The position numbers were made by a program, and so were the translations under genes. A DNA stretch of 64,000 nt from Emiliania huxleyi CCMP1516. Lineage: Eukaryota > Haptophyta > Isochrysidales > Noelaerhabdaceae. Shown piece after piece: positions 41,320-51,325 of the stretch. Each line of letters begins with the position of its first letter. Positions within the stretch are counted from its first letter, which is position 1. The stretch covers positions 189,341-253,340 of the forward strand of contig NW_005201144.1 of assembly GCF_000372725.1 (NCBI RefSeq). Direction: 5' to 3'. Below the pieces are notes generated by a model that was given only the letters and a program-made list of their open reading frames with translations, made no database searches and was not told where the DNA came from.

Positions 41320-41800
41320 CGCGGGCGCGTGTGGAGGAGGGAAGCGTAGGCGCCGCCGCGCCTGAGAACCAAGCAAGAAACAACGCGGGGAGGGCGCGCG
41401 ATACGCACGGCGCTTAGGTTCGGTGCGGTAGACGGTGAGCTCGGGGCGCGTGAGCCGGACTTGTGAGCCGGACGGCTTTCATTTCTCTCTGCGTTCTCGC
41501 ACATGGAGTGAGTTCCTCGACTTTCCGCCCCAAACAAACTGTTCCCCTTTCTCCCGGCCGGGGTGGGGCGCGCGCGGGGCGGCGGGTGTGCGGGATGTCT
41601 GTGGGCCCGAGAGCGATATGCCATGTCCTGGACCTATCAACAGGCGCCTGCGGCACCGTGCTCAGGAGCTGCTGTATCTACCCTTATAAGTCTCTCGTGT
41701 CGGCGCCGACGCTCTTGGTTTAACCGTAGAACGTCCCAGCCGAAATCCGCCCGCCACGATCGATCAGTCCACAATCGTCGGCCCGCAGCGACCCGCAGCG
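41320..41800. promoter_or_regulatory. Shared intergenic region between EMC6 and EF-hand gene
   Basis: About 480 bases between two divergent start codons. No TATA box is obvious; CTTATAAGTC at about 41680 is the only AT-rich motif. It would have to contain both promoters. Confidence 0.4.
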
Positions 41801-42615
41801 ATGGATGCCGCCGCCCCCCCGCCCCCTGCGGCTGACGCGCCGATGCACGACCGGCCTCCGTCGGATGGCTCTCCGGCCTCTCCGGCCGCTGCCGCCCGCG
41901 TTGCTGCCGATCCAGTCCCTCTCACGCTCAGCGATATCCGCACAAGCTACGACAACTTCGAGGTCGCCGGCTTTGGCCAGGTGCAGCCACACCTGCTTGC
42001 CTCCATGTTCACGCTTCGCGCCCCTCCCCCCCCTCTGACGCCGCCGTATGACCGTAGGTGAGGGGCACGACTACCCGCCTGGAAGGCGCTCTCATCAGCA
42101 AGTCACCCAGGCACCAACTCCTGGGCGTTTACGCTTGACTACGAAACCATGCAGTGGATGCAGCTCGATCAAAACGGCGACGCCAACAGCTGGTCCCTGG
42201 GCGAGTTCCTCGCCCAGGATGAGGTGCGAGTCATGATGCTCGACCCAGCGTGCACCAAGTCGCTCACATTCCGTGAGTTCGTCAACGGGCCGATCATCTC
42301 TCCAAGTCGACTGCGATCTCGGACTCCGACAACTGGACCGGTGCACCGTTCGCGGAGGACGATGGCTCCCTCGACGACATCCCTTCATCGACGGACGCCT
42401 TCACCGCCGCCGGCCCTGGGCCATCCAGCGCGGCCTCCGACGGCCTGCACGTGATCGAGCGGGTACAGAAACGGTGGCTGCCCAGCTCACACCCTAATCG
42501 ATCTGCCTTAGGCACGGAGCCAACGGAGCCATCGCGCATGCCCGCATCGCGTGCGGCTCCGAGGTCTCCCGCCGAGACCGGCTCGGCGCGACGCGTGGCC
42601 GCACGCCGCCGTTGA
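41801..42615 (+). CDS. EF-hand-like protein (one apparent frameshift)
   Basis: The ATG at 41801 opens an Ala/Pro-rich stretch ending LTLSDIRTSYDNFEVAGFGQ. After short intron-like sequence (about 42015-42112) the frame reads TLDYETMQWMQLDQNGD ANSWSLGEFLAQ, an EF-hand loop with one extra residue before its Glu, then MMLDPACTKSLTFREFV, a second 12-residue but degenerate loop. At about 42302 two bases too many shift the frame; the following frame (KSTAISDSDNWTGAPFAED, HVIERVQKRWLPSSHP) is clearly coding and ends at 42615. Calcium binding is doubtful in both loops. The frameshift may be a base error or another splice. Confidence 0.45.
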
Positions 42616-42830
42616 AAAGGCGAGATAGGACCGAGGGGAGAGCGCCGGCCACATCGAGGTGCTGCTCCGGTCTGTGTGGGATTCTGCCTCCCCCCCATCT
42701 GTGCGGCGAGTTGTTTGCGGCGCGATGCCCGATCGTGCGCGATAGCCTCCCATTGTGCGTGGTGTGTCGGTTGTCGGGGTCGTCCGGAGCGTGTGGCGGC
42801 GCCGTTGCATGCAGCGACTGCTCCACGCGT

Positions 42831-42903
42831 GCCACGACTGCTTTGACTGACGTGACTGACTGATGAGTGCCACGACTGCTTTGACTGACGTGACTGACTG
42901 ATG
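42831..42903 (+). repeat. Tandem duplication, ACGACTGCTTTGACTGACG unit
   Basis: Two direct copies of a unit of about 36 bases (CCACGACTGCTTTGACTGAC GTGACTGACTGATGAG), immediately 5' of the duplicated F-box leader. The inverted copy at 38295-38315 breaks off within this motif at the gap. Confidence 0.9.
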
Positions 42904-43238
42904 AGACATGAGAGCTGATGGATGATCTCCGACAACCCAAAACCAAAATGCAAATGCGGAGTGGCCCACTTTGCTCTTTGGCGTGCAGATCCTGCGTCTC
43001 TCACTGCCCGAACAACAGAGACGGGTACCGCCGCAGGTCCCACACTAGTGTATGTAGAAAGATGAACAACAGTCGCTGCTGTTCACACCTGCACAGACTT
43101 TCGACGGTGTACGCGGTCAGGGCTCCTCGGCGGCAACTTGCCCGCCCTTCGCGCGACGTGTCCTCCCCCACCCCACTCGGCCTCTCCGACGATTATGCTG
43201 CTGACCCTTCCCGACGCTCTCCAGCTCCACGTGCTCAT
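42888..43238 (+). repeat. Source copy of the inverted duplication (F-box leader)
   Basis: Contains the presumed promoter/5' UTR and first 15 codons of the F-box gene. Reverse-complement twin at 37965-38315. Confidence 0.95.
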
Positions 43239-44634
43239 CTTCGTGTCGCTTCGCGACGTCCGCTCCGTCAAAGCAGTCTGCAGTGCCATGCTCGCCCACG
43301 CTCGCTCCATCCTACGAAATGCCGAGTGGCTCAGCCTGCACGGTGCTTCATTTGGCTTGCTGGAAGGCGCAAGCGCGGGCACCAGCACCAGCAGTGATGT
43401 GGTGGGCGCGGCCGGCGATGTGGTGGATATCACCTCGATCTTCACACCCGTGCCTGCGCCCCCGCCCGCGCCTGCCGGGGAGCTGCGCGCCTGCAGCAAG
43501 TGCGGTCAGAGCCTAGGCCGAGCTTCCTTTGGGAAGAAGCAGTGGCCCAAGGAGGAACGGAGGTGCCACCCGTGCTTGGGGCAGAAACCGCCTGTCCGCC
43601 ATAACGCGCCGGCCACCGTCGAGCCTCTCACCTTGAGCTCGTGCGTCATGCTGCCCAGTGGCGCCCTCTGCCTGTCCGACCTCTCGACGCGCAAACTGCA
43701 CTTGGTGACGCTGCGCGATGAGAAGCTCGGCGAGGTCGTCATGTCTGCTGGTGGCAGCCAGCTGTACGCCCCACGCCGTCTGACGTGCGGCAACGGCAAG
43801 CTCTTCTTCGCCTCGAAGCCCGCCGATGTGTCGGAGAAGACCGAACAGGAGCACGGCCCCTACCCAGCGACGGTGGTCGGATGGTGCACCATCGCGGATC
43901 TGCGCCCCGGCACGACGGTCGACCCCACCGTGCTTGAATGGGACGACGCACTGGGCGGAACGACCAAAGAGGCGAGCGTGGAGGTGCATGGCGAGTCCTT
44001 GCACATCGCCGTCGGCGCGGGCATGGTGTTCGTGCTCACCGGAGAGCGCTGTCCCGGCGCCCGGCCGTGGGAGTATTACGACGATGGCGAGGACGATGAC
44101 GACCGCGAGTACAAGGTGTTCGTGTTCAAGGACGGTGCGACGCGTCACCACCACAGCTTCTCTCTCGGAGAGTACTCGTTCTCTGACGCGCCGAACCAGC
44201 TCGTCTGCCTCGCACGCACTCTGCTGATGACCATGTGCGACAGCGTGCACGTCTTCTCTCTGGAAGGAGAGCCCCTTCGGAAGGTGGTCCCGGCCATCCC
44301 GCTCCATCTCGCAGGGACTCCCACCTCGTGCGGCTTCGAGGTGCAGGACATGTTCACCGCCAGCGGGAGGCTCTACCTGAGCGACATGCGAAACCTGCTG
44401 GTCTACTCGTGGGACGGGGCGGAGCTCACCCTGCTGCAGAGCGCGAGCGCCAGCGAGGGATTTGCCGCGTTCGATATGTCGATCCCGATGCAGCGCCGCG
44501 CGCGCCGCGCGATGCGGCCTTGCGCAGATGAGAGCCACGTATGCTTGCTGTCCGCGCAAGGGGGGATGGAAAACGACGCTTACTCCCTGACCGCCCAGCT
44601 GTTTGCGGTGCGCGGAAGCCGCCGCGTGGTCTGA
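43195..44634 (+). CDS. F-box protein with Stc1-like zinc motif and beta-propeller-like C-terminus
   Basis: A single exon of 479 residues from the ATG at 43195. Residues 3-45 are an F-box: LLTLPDALQLHVLIFVSLRD then VRSVKAVCSAMLAHARSIL, expected to bind Skp1. Residues about 97-125 (RACSKCGQSLGRASFGKKQW, then RRCHPC) form a CxxC..CxxC pair like the Stc1 domain. The rest has repeated strand-turn units (LCLSDLSTRKLHLVTLRDE, LHIAVGAGMVFVLTGER, VHVFSLEGEPLRKVV, LYLSDMRNLLVYSWDGAEL) suggesting an NHL/Kelch-type propeller that would bind the substrate. It is probably the substrate receptor of an SCF ubiquitin ligase. Its leader is duplicated in reverse at 37965. Confidence 0.8.
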   Translation: MLLTLPDALQLHVLIFVSLRDVRSVKAVCSAMLAHARSILRNAEWLSLHGASFGLLEGASAGTSTSSDVVGAAGDVVDITSIFTPVPAPPPAPAGELRACSKCGQSLGRASFGKKQWPKEERRCHPCLGQKPPVRHNAPATVEPLTLSSCVMLPSGALCLSDLSTRKLHLVTLRDEKLGEVVMSAGGSQLYAPRRLTCGNGKLFFASKPADVSEKTEQEHGPYPATVVGWCTIADLRPGTTVDPTVLEWDDALGGTTKEASVEVHGESLHIAVGAGMVFVLTGERCPGARPWEYYDDGEDDDDREYKVFVFKDGATRHHHSFSLGEYSFSDAPNQLVCLARTLLMTMCDSVHVFSLEGEPLRKVVPAIPLHLAGTPTSCGFEVQDMFTASGRLYLSDMRNLLVYSWDGAELTLLQSASASEGFAAFDMSIPMQRRARRAMRPCADESHVCLLSAQGGMENDAYSLTAQLFAVRGSRRVV

Positions 44635-45253
44635 CTTGCGTCTGGAGTAAGACACGTACGTGCGCCTCTAACTGCTCGCTTTGGTGCCTTTGGTGGCGAT
44701 TTTTCCGGATCTTTAGGAATTCCCCTTCGATGGTGCGGGGGTACGGGTGTTCCAGGGGGTCACGACACGCACCGACCCTTCACGAGCCGAAAGGCTGTGC
44801 CCGGGGAAGGCACAGTAATCCGGCACGTGTTGGGCGCCCCATTCCGTAAAAAATAACGGGGTTAAGGCGGCTAGGTCGGCTCACAGGGCCCCGTCCACTT
44901 CCCTCTCCCACTTGGCGCGTGATGGTGTGGGGATGTCGCCCAGGCCAGGGCAGGGGCAGAGGGCGAGGGCGGAGGGCGGGACGGGCGCCAAGCGGGAGGG
45001 AGCGAACGGAGTGGAATGCACAGATGGGGGATGGCGAGGGCGGAGGGGCGGGAAGCGGGGAGGACGGCGGGAGGGTGGAAGTCGGCATCCCGCACGTGCT
45101 TGCGCAGCGCGCAGCGCAGCCTCCTCCTCCCGGATCCTGCTGAACAAGCTCCTCTTGTAGCTCGATCGGTCACACTGCCATCACCGCCGACGTCTCCCAG
45201 TGAGATGATGATGGAGAGGGGGGGCGACACTGCTTCAGCACGTGCACCTCGAT
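44635..45253. other. Intergenic, no gene seen
   Basis: Purine-rich GGGCGAGGGCGGAGG sequence at 44940-45080 produces open frames on both strands without motifs. Confidence 0.45.
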
Positions 45254-45385
45254 CCTGTACCGTGTTTGTTATGACCCCCCCCCCCCCCCAATGAACACAC
45301 CAGTGAGGGAGGGTGAGACGATCGAGGGGTCCCGTACCATGCGGAATCGACCCTGCTCGAGTATCCATCAAGAGCTCAAGTGCTC
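45254..45385 (+). repeat. TGTACCGTGTTTGTTATGAC dispersed repeat, copy 2
   Basis: Matches 23948-24085 from TGTACCGTG through GGAATCGACCCT but lacks the 27-base insertion. It ends about 40 bases before the start codon of the F-box/Kelch relic and may contribute its promoter. Confidence 0.9.
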
Positions 45386-45424
45386 AAGCTGGAAACAGTC
45401 GCCTCGCCTGCTCTGCTCCCGCAA

Positions 45425-46250
45425 TGGCTTCCCACCGCATCGGCGCCCGCCTGTCTGGCCTCTCACCAGAGCAGCTCGTCGCCTTCACCGACGAGCAGGC
45501 GCCTCTCTGGCGCGCCGCCGTGCTGCGCGTGGCGGAGGAGCACGCCGCACGGCTCGTGGAGCAGCCCGAGTGGTGCTCTCCGAGGTCCTCCTCTCGCCGG
45601 ACCTCGCCCCGCACATCCTCGCCCAGCTGCCGACCAAGGAGCACGCCGTCAAGGGGACGTGCCGCGCGTGGCGCCGCGGCTGGAAGGAGACGCTGAAGAA
45701 GCGCGAGCGGCCACGCATGCTCGTGATCGGCGGCCAAGGCAGCGCTGGACGCGTCATCAGCTCGCTGGAGCGGTACGACCCGTCCACAAACGAGTGGGAG
45801 GAGGAGGCTGTGGCGACGATGCCGACGGCACGCGAGGTATGTCCGCACGGCGGTCCTCGACGGCAAGCTGTACGCGGCGGGCGGCGTGGGTGTGGCCGAC
45901 AACCTCGCAACATCCAACCTGGTGGAGCGGTACGACTTGGCCGCGAAGTCGTGGGAGGCGGTGGCTCCGATGGCGGTCGAGCAGTTTGCTCCCGCCGCGG
46001 CGGTGCTCGACGACAAAAGCTGTACGCTGTGGGAGGCTACAACGACGACGACAGCATTCTCAGCTCGGTGGAGCGGTACGATCCGGCGCTGGATGCGTGG
46101 GAGGCGGTGGCGCCGATGGGGGAGGAGCGGGACGGGCTCGCTGTGACGGCAAGCTGCGGAAGCTGCTCCGAAAGGCTGCGGGCATCGCTGCGGCACAAAA
46201 GCACCCGTCCTCTGCTTTGCTTCCCCCGCGTTTTACGACAACTTTCGGTT
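45425..46250 (+). pseudogene. F-box/Kelch-repeat protein, frameshifted
   Basis: MASHRIGARLSGLSPEQLVA begins the reading at 45425. After a shift near 45573 comes an F-box-like segment (VLSEVLLSPDLAPHILAQLP TKEHAVKGTCRAW in pieces), then Kelch blades: MLVIGGQGSAGRVISSLERYD, then after a shift near 45838 VLDGKLYAAGGVGVADNLAT and LVERYDLAAKSWEAVAPM, then after a shift near 46017 KLYAVGGYNDDDSILSSVER and YDPALDAWEAVAPMGEERDG. Another shift follows near 46143. GG-doublets and Y..W spacing are those of Kelch repeats. At least four frame changes without splice signals indicate a pseudogene, unless the draft is poor here. Confidence 0.65.
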
Positions 46251-46384
46251 TATCATGGCCGCCGAAGTTAACTCTGTTTCTTCATATAGGCGTGGTGTGT
46301 TCGTATTATCTTCGACTAAGGCATTGGTTGCGTGGAGGCGGTGCGTATTCTCGTATTACCAGTACTATGTGTGTCTCGCGCTAC

Positions 46385-46862
46385 TAGCTCCGAGTAGAGG
46401 GGGCGGTCTGCTGCTGTGGGGGAAACCCAAAGCGCGGAGCTAACCCTCGGAGACCCGTGTTATGGCCCTGCGACCGCGCACCCCCCTAGGGGTCAGGGCT
46501 TTCTTGCTCGACTTCTTGCTCGTAGCCCGCTGGGTGCGCTTCTTAGCTCCCCGGCCGTCGTGGATGGCGAGGCTGCCGACTGCACTTCATAAGCAGCGCA
46601 CCCAGCGCGCGGGCCGGATACTCGGGACGGGCTGCGATCTACGAGCAAGACAGCCCTGACCCTGCGGGGTGCGCGGTCAGGGCCATAACACGCGGGGTCT
46701 GAACACGTACACGAGGGTTGGCTCCGTGTACCGGGCCACTTGAAAAATCTTTCCGCGGTGTAAAAGAAAGATAGGAAACAGACAACCCAAGGGAGGGATG
46801 GGAGGACGGCACGCCGCCACCACACATGGATGTCCGCGTACTTCTTTCCGCGAGCACGTCAA
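46385..46862. repeat. Mosaic of dispersed repeats
   Basis: 46385-46480 is inverted relative to 29450-29535. 46455-46600 matches 2211-2360. 46450-46500 and 46655-46700 are inverted copies of GTGTTATGGCCCTG..GACCGCGCACCCC, forming an approximately 40-bp stem with a 160-base loop. 46755-46830 is the inverted CTCCCATCCCTC family. No gene. Confidence 0.75.
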
Positions 46863-46984
46863 TCAAATAGCGGCGCCCGGGGGGGCATAGGTCTTCCCGC
46901 TTCCGCATAGGTCTTCGTGCTCGCCAACGCCGCAAAAGTGTTTTTCGCGACCGCCCCATCCTGCAACGGGGTGCATGTCAAATT

Positions 46985-47470
46985 TTGGCCAGCTCTTTGA
47001 GAGACTCTCTTTCTCTTTCTCTTTGGGCCAGCTCTTTGAGATTCTCTCTTTCTCTTTCTCTTTGGGCCAGCTCTTTGAGATTCTCTCTTTCTCTTTTTTC
47101 TTTGGGCCAGCTCTTTGAGATTCTCTCTTTCTCTTTTTTCTTGAGAGCGCGCCTTCGTTGTTAATAGTACAAACCCAATGGTCCCTTGCTAGCGGTCCTT
47201 CGTTTTTTCTTTGGGCCAGCTCTTTCTCTTTCTCTTTGGGCCAGCTCTTTGAGATTCTCTCTTTCTCTTTCTCTTTGGGCAAGCTCTTTGGGATTCTCTC
47301 TTTCTCTTTCTCTTTGGGCCAGCTATGTGAGATTCTCTCTTTCTCTTTCTCTTTGGGCAAGCTCTTTGGGATTCTCTCTTTCTCTTTCTCTTTGGGCCAG
47401 CTATGTGAGATTCTCTCTTTCTCTTTCTCTTTGGGCAAGCTCTTTGGGATTCTCTTTGGGCCTGCTTCTT
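46985..47470 (+). repeat. 39-bp minisatellite (CCAGCTCTTTGAGATTCTCT unit)
   Basis: About 11 units of 39 bases (CCAGCTCTTTGAGATTCTCT CTTTCTCTTTCTCTTTGGG), with a higher-order pair in 47260-47460 alternating GGGCCAGCTATGTGAGATTC and GGGCAAGCTCTTTGGGATTC. The minus strand reads KEKEKERI(S/P)KS(W/L)P repeats over 46863-47753, with a non-repetitive insert at about 47145-47200. A translated product is possible but unsupported by any other domain. Confidence 0.9.
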
Positions 47471-47753
47471 TAGGCCTGCTTTTGACTTGGAGCACTTGGA
47501 GTGCAGTTGGTAGCCTCACATCCAGGGCCGGGGAGCTCACATGCTCTTTCTTTCGGCCTGCTCTTGTTGGGCCTGCTCTTTGGGCCTGCTCTTTGGGTAC
47601 ACAGGCCGAGGTGGAGGGGGGGGTGGGGTGCGCGTACACACATGCGCGGAGCGCATACAAGTTGTATTCACAGTGGTATGCTGGTTTTCCTGTGTCCCTG
47701 ATCGTCCTTACAAGATCCTGCTCGCGCAGGTGGGGACCCTGTCCTTCTCCCAC

Positions 47754-48071
47754 CCCTTGCTTGGTGTGTCCGTTTTATTTATTTATTTATTTATGGGTTT
47801 CCTGTCCCCACCCGACGTGTGCAAAGCTGCCCGGCGAGCCATCCTCCTGCGACCAACACTCCGAGGAATCAACCGCTCCGTGCCGGCGGCGCCGAGGATC
47901 GCGTCGCGCCGGCGGGGGTGGTGACCGAGCGGGCAGTGGCTCCGCTGGCCGGCGCAGGGTCGCGCCAGCGGGGAGCAGGCGGCATCGACGCTGAACGGTC
48001 AGGAAATCCACCCCACCACACTCCCACCACACTGAACGACCACCGGCCAGTGTGGCCGCCGGGCATGACTT
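47754..48071. other. Intergenic, no gene seen
   Basis: TTTATTTATTTATTTATTTATG at about 47782 is AT-rich. The rest is GC-rich without motifs and forms the 3' flank of the next minus gene. Confidence 0.4.
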
Positions 48072-49067
48072 TCAGGTGGCAAAGTCGGCCTCAAACTCGT
48101 CGCGGTCGCGCTGGCGCGCCACACCGTCCGGTCCGTAGACGTCGAGCCTGGCCTGCGCGCGCTCGAGCCAGCTGAAGAGCGCGGGCTTGCAGCGCGAGTA
48201 AGCAAGCGCCAACTCGACCGCCTCGTACCAACGCTGCCTCAGGGTCAGGTTGGCCCTGCGGATCGCCCGTTCTTCGCCCTCTCGCAGCGGGCGCGCGCGC
48301 TTGTAGACAGGCCGTGAGGCGCCATGGTGGTGAGGGTGGTCCGCGAGTACATTATACACGCCAGCAGCGCGCTCGCCTCTGGTGCCGCGCAGCCCGACGA
48401 TGGCCAAGGCGCCCGGCGGGTCTGCGGCGTCGGAGGATGGGAAGATTGCCATCTGCGCGTAGGGCTGCCGCGGGTTGCCGTTTCGAAACGGATCGACGCC
48501 CGGAATCGGATAGGCCGACTCCCATTCGCCGTCGCACTCCGTGGGGGCCACGCGGTGCCCGCGGGCGAAGGCGACGTACTGCGTGCAGCCGACCTCATCG
48601 GGCGTCACCCACCACCCACGCCAAAACGGCCCGTCGCGGTCGTCCCAGTAGTAGAGGTAGAAGGGCGTCTCAGCCTGGCGGTGGCCTCCCTCCGCCATGA
48701 TCAGCGCGTCAAGGCTGCGGCGATATAACCAGATCTCCGGATCGCTGAACATTGCGCGCTGCTGGTTGAGCGTCTCGCTCAGCCGATCAAACAGCGCCGG
48801 ATCCCGCGTCCTCGCGTCCTCGAAGAATGTGCGATACACTGCGAGAGCTGCCTCGGTGTCGTCCAGCTCGGTCAAAGGGGTCGCTCGAGCGACCACGTCA
48901 CGCAAGCTAAAGAGGGACATGGGCGTCCGGGACACGGCCTCCATCCATCGGAAACAAAAAACCCGTGGCTTGTCGAGGAGGGCGAGCGTAGGTGGTGGCG
49001 TAGCATGCGCGGCGATCCGCATCCGGGGCATCCGGCATCGCGAGTGCACACGCATAATGTACAACAC
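48072..49067 (-). CDS. Unassigned protein with GWW-type aromatic segment
   Basis: A 331-residue uninterrupted reading; internal starts at MEAVSRTPMSL or later are possible. The first ~35 residues may be 5' flank. The middle has a distinctive FYLYYWDDRDGPFWRGWWVT PDEVGCTQYVAFARG segment: Y-W-D-x-x-D-G-P...GWW...P..G..QY. Similar Y-D-x-x-D-G-x...GWWF-G-P segments recur in large protein families of haptophytes and dinoflagellates as far as I recall, but I cannot name a function. The C-terminus is helical (LREGEERAIRRANLTLRQRW) and ends EFEADFAT. Good codon composition and lack of shadows support a real gene. Confidence 0.6.
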   Translation of the reverse strand: MLYIMRVHSRCRMPRMRIAAHATPPPTLALLDKPRVFCFRWMEAVSRTPMSLFSLRDVVARATPLTELDDTEAALAVYRTFFEDARTRDPALFDRLSETLNQQRAMFSDPEIWLYRRSLDALIMAEGGHRQAETPFYLYYWDDRDGPFWRGWWVTPDEVGCTQYVAFARGHRVAPTECDGEWESAYPIPGVDPFRNGNPRQPYAQMAIFPSSDAADPPGALAIVGLRGTRGERAAGVYNVLADHPHHHGASRPVYKRARPLREGEERAIRRANLTLRQRWYEAVELALAYSRCKPALFSWLERAQARLDVYGPDGVARQRDRDEFEADFAT

Positions 49068-49278
49068 ATTCTCCGCTCTCTCTTTTTATATGTGAGGAAA
49101 AGAAGCCACACAAGATAAGCCCCGCGCCGGCAAGTAACAGGCGCCGCCGAGGCCATCGACCATCGGCATGCCGCCGCACACTTTTTCAAACCCTAGATGA
49201 GATAGCGAAGGAAGGGAAAAAGGTGGGTCGGGGGGACTGAGCCCAAGCAGGCGCTGCGCGTATACCTAGGGCCGGGCG

Positions 49279-50319
49279 TTATGTACCCCAAGGAATGGTG
49301 AGAGTGATAGCGAGAGGCGCATCCTCGGCTACAACTGTTGGGCCAGCGCCGGCTTGAGCGTCGACCGTGCCGTCGTCGAGTCGAAGCTCGAGGGTCCCTC
49401 CACTCAGGCCGCTGTCACAAGCGTAGAAAGCGAGCTGCAATGTCAAGCAGTCTCCTCCGCCCTCTTCGTGGACAGCCTCCTCCGCATCACCAGGCTTCTC
49501 TCTGGGCCTCTCCCCGTGCTCGGCGCTGCCTGTGCGCATCGTGCTCACTGGCGGTGACCTTTGGGGGATCACTTCGAAGGTGGAAGCGGTGCGCAGAGCG
49601 GAGGCATCGACACCTTCCCATCCGTGCCTTGCCTGCTTTAGACGGGTAGCGCGCTCGAACGAGGGAAGCGCATCCCAAGCAGAGGTCGACAAGCGTTCCG
49701 CCGCATAGCACCGACCAGCACACCGAGAAACCATCGCCAATCTGGTTGGCGGAGGGAATGGCATCTGCGCGGGCGTGCTCGTCCTCACGGTGTGTGGCTC
49801 CCCCGAGCCTGGCGGCGCAGCCCAGGCCGCGGAAGCACATTCGATTGAGCAAGAGAAGCGCAGCTCCGGCCGGAGTGCCGTGACGCCGTGCCTCACCGTC
49901 ATGATGGAGCGCCCGGTCAACTCAAAGGCGCCGCTCCCAGAGACGAAACGCCAACTCGGGCGCACAAAGGGTCTGGGAGGCTGCGGACAATCAGAGCTCC
50001 CTGGGCCATTCGCGCTGGCAAGAGTAGAAGCTGCATCCCCTAGCACGTCGTCCTCGCCACCTTGTGCCGCCGATGCCGTCGCCCAGCGTGCCTTTCGCTC
50101 TTCCGCTCGCCGAGCAGTTCTGTCTCTCTGATGCACTCGCGCCAGCTCCGAAGGTAGCATGCCGAGCTCTGCTGCGCGCTCCTGCAGCATCCGCTTCCCC
50201 GCGCCGCCACGGGGCCTTCGTCGATTAGCCGCATCTTGCGCGTCCGTCGACTGGTTCGACGGTTCGCCTTGCATGTCCGGCTGACCAACGATCGCAACCA
50301 TGCGCTCGATGCAGCTCAC
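49279..50319 (-). CDS. Unassigned 346-residue ORF
   Basis: A single open frame from MSCIERMVAIVGQPDM to PLAITLTIPWGT. Residues 20-80 are basic and helical (RRPRGGAGKRMLQERAAELG, HQRDRTARRAEERKAR), resembling a DNA- or RNA-binding or bZIP-like stretch; the rest lacks recognisable motifs. A region AWDALPSFERATRLKQARHG WEGVDASAL is helical. No homologous family is recognised. It may be one exon of a larger gene. Confidence 0.4.
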   Translation of the reverse strand: MSCIERMVAIVGQPDMQGEPSNQSTDAQDAANRRRPRGGAGKRMLQERAAELGMLPSELARVHQRDRTARRAEERKARWATASAAQGGEDDVLGDAASTLASANGPGSSDCPQPPRPFVRPSWRFVSGSGAFELTGRSIMTVRHGVTALRPELRFSCSIECASAAWAAPPGSGEPHTVRTSTPAQMPFPPPTRLAMVSRCAGRCYAAERLSTSAWDALPSFERATRLKQARHGWEGVDASALRTASTFEVIPQRSPPVSTMRTGSAEHGERPREKPGDAEEAVHEEGGGDCLTLQLAFYACDSGLSGGTLELRLDDGTVDAQAGAGPTVVAEDAPLAITLTIPWGT

Positions 50320-51325
50320 CCCGACGTACCGCTGCTCACCCCGGTACCGCCGGTCGATGATTCACAGCCTTGTTATTGAGAAGAAAATACCTCCTATGGC
50401 GCTGTGCGTTCACAGCCTTGTTATTGAGAAAATACGTCGTGCTGCTGCTGCTGCTGTTACGTCTTCGGTCCCCGCGGGAAGCCCCGCGCATAGGACAACA
50501 ACGTCTGTCCCACACACACACAGACGCGCACATACATCATGCTCGGGCACACCCCACGTTGTAGTGGTGTGAGTACACAAGTACTAGCAGAGTGCACACC
50601 TACCTTGGCGGGTGAGGGTCGTAAGAATCAAAGCCTCTTGGTGCCAAACGTGCTCGAGCGCGCCGAAGAGAGACGATCTACGCTGAGGGAGTTAGCGAAA
50701 GTCGCACGGGCAGAGGGGAGACCGAGGCCTCCGGCAGTCCGCACCGCCTCGCGAAAGGGAAGCAACGATCAACTCCAGATTGGACTTGGGTGCGCCGAGC
50801 GCCGGCGCGTAGGTCGCGACCGACGCGCAGCGCGGGCACGTCGCGAGCACAGGAGCGCCGCGGTGCCGTGCCACTAACCTGGTTGTGCCGGGCAGGGCAG
50901 TGCTTGAACGACCACATCGCTGGCGCGGTGAGCACCGGATTGCCGCGACAGCGCGGTGGCGGGCGAGCGCCGCCAGCGCGGGCGAGCGCCGCCAGCGCGG
51001 GCGAGCGCCGCCTGTCTGTCTGTCTGCGTCTCGGTGACAACCGGTGGTGTGGTGTGAGGTGCCGTGGGCCCCAGTGACAGTGCAAATCAAAACAGACTCT
51101 AATTTTGTAATGTGAGCGCGGGCACACCCGCGTCCATGCGCTGCGGCAGCGTGCAGGCCCAGCAGGCGCGGCGGGCGGCGGGCGGCGCGGCCCCGCGCGT
51201 ATCCGCCGCCTGTCCGCGGCGGCAGCGGCCCACTCTCGCTTACGTTCACGAATGAAAGCGCTCGCACTGCGTGTGAAGGTGGCGACGTGCGTGTGGCACG
51301 AGGCTCACTTCTGGCGCGAGACTCA
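50320..51325. other. Intergenic with small tandem repeats
   Basis: 50356-50432 holds two copies of TTCACAGCCTTGTTATTGAG; 50440-50460 is CTG repeats; 50947-51008 has three copies of a GCGGGCGAGCGCCGCCAGC unit. Open frames of 95-220 codons on both strands show no motif. Confidence 0.6.
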
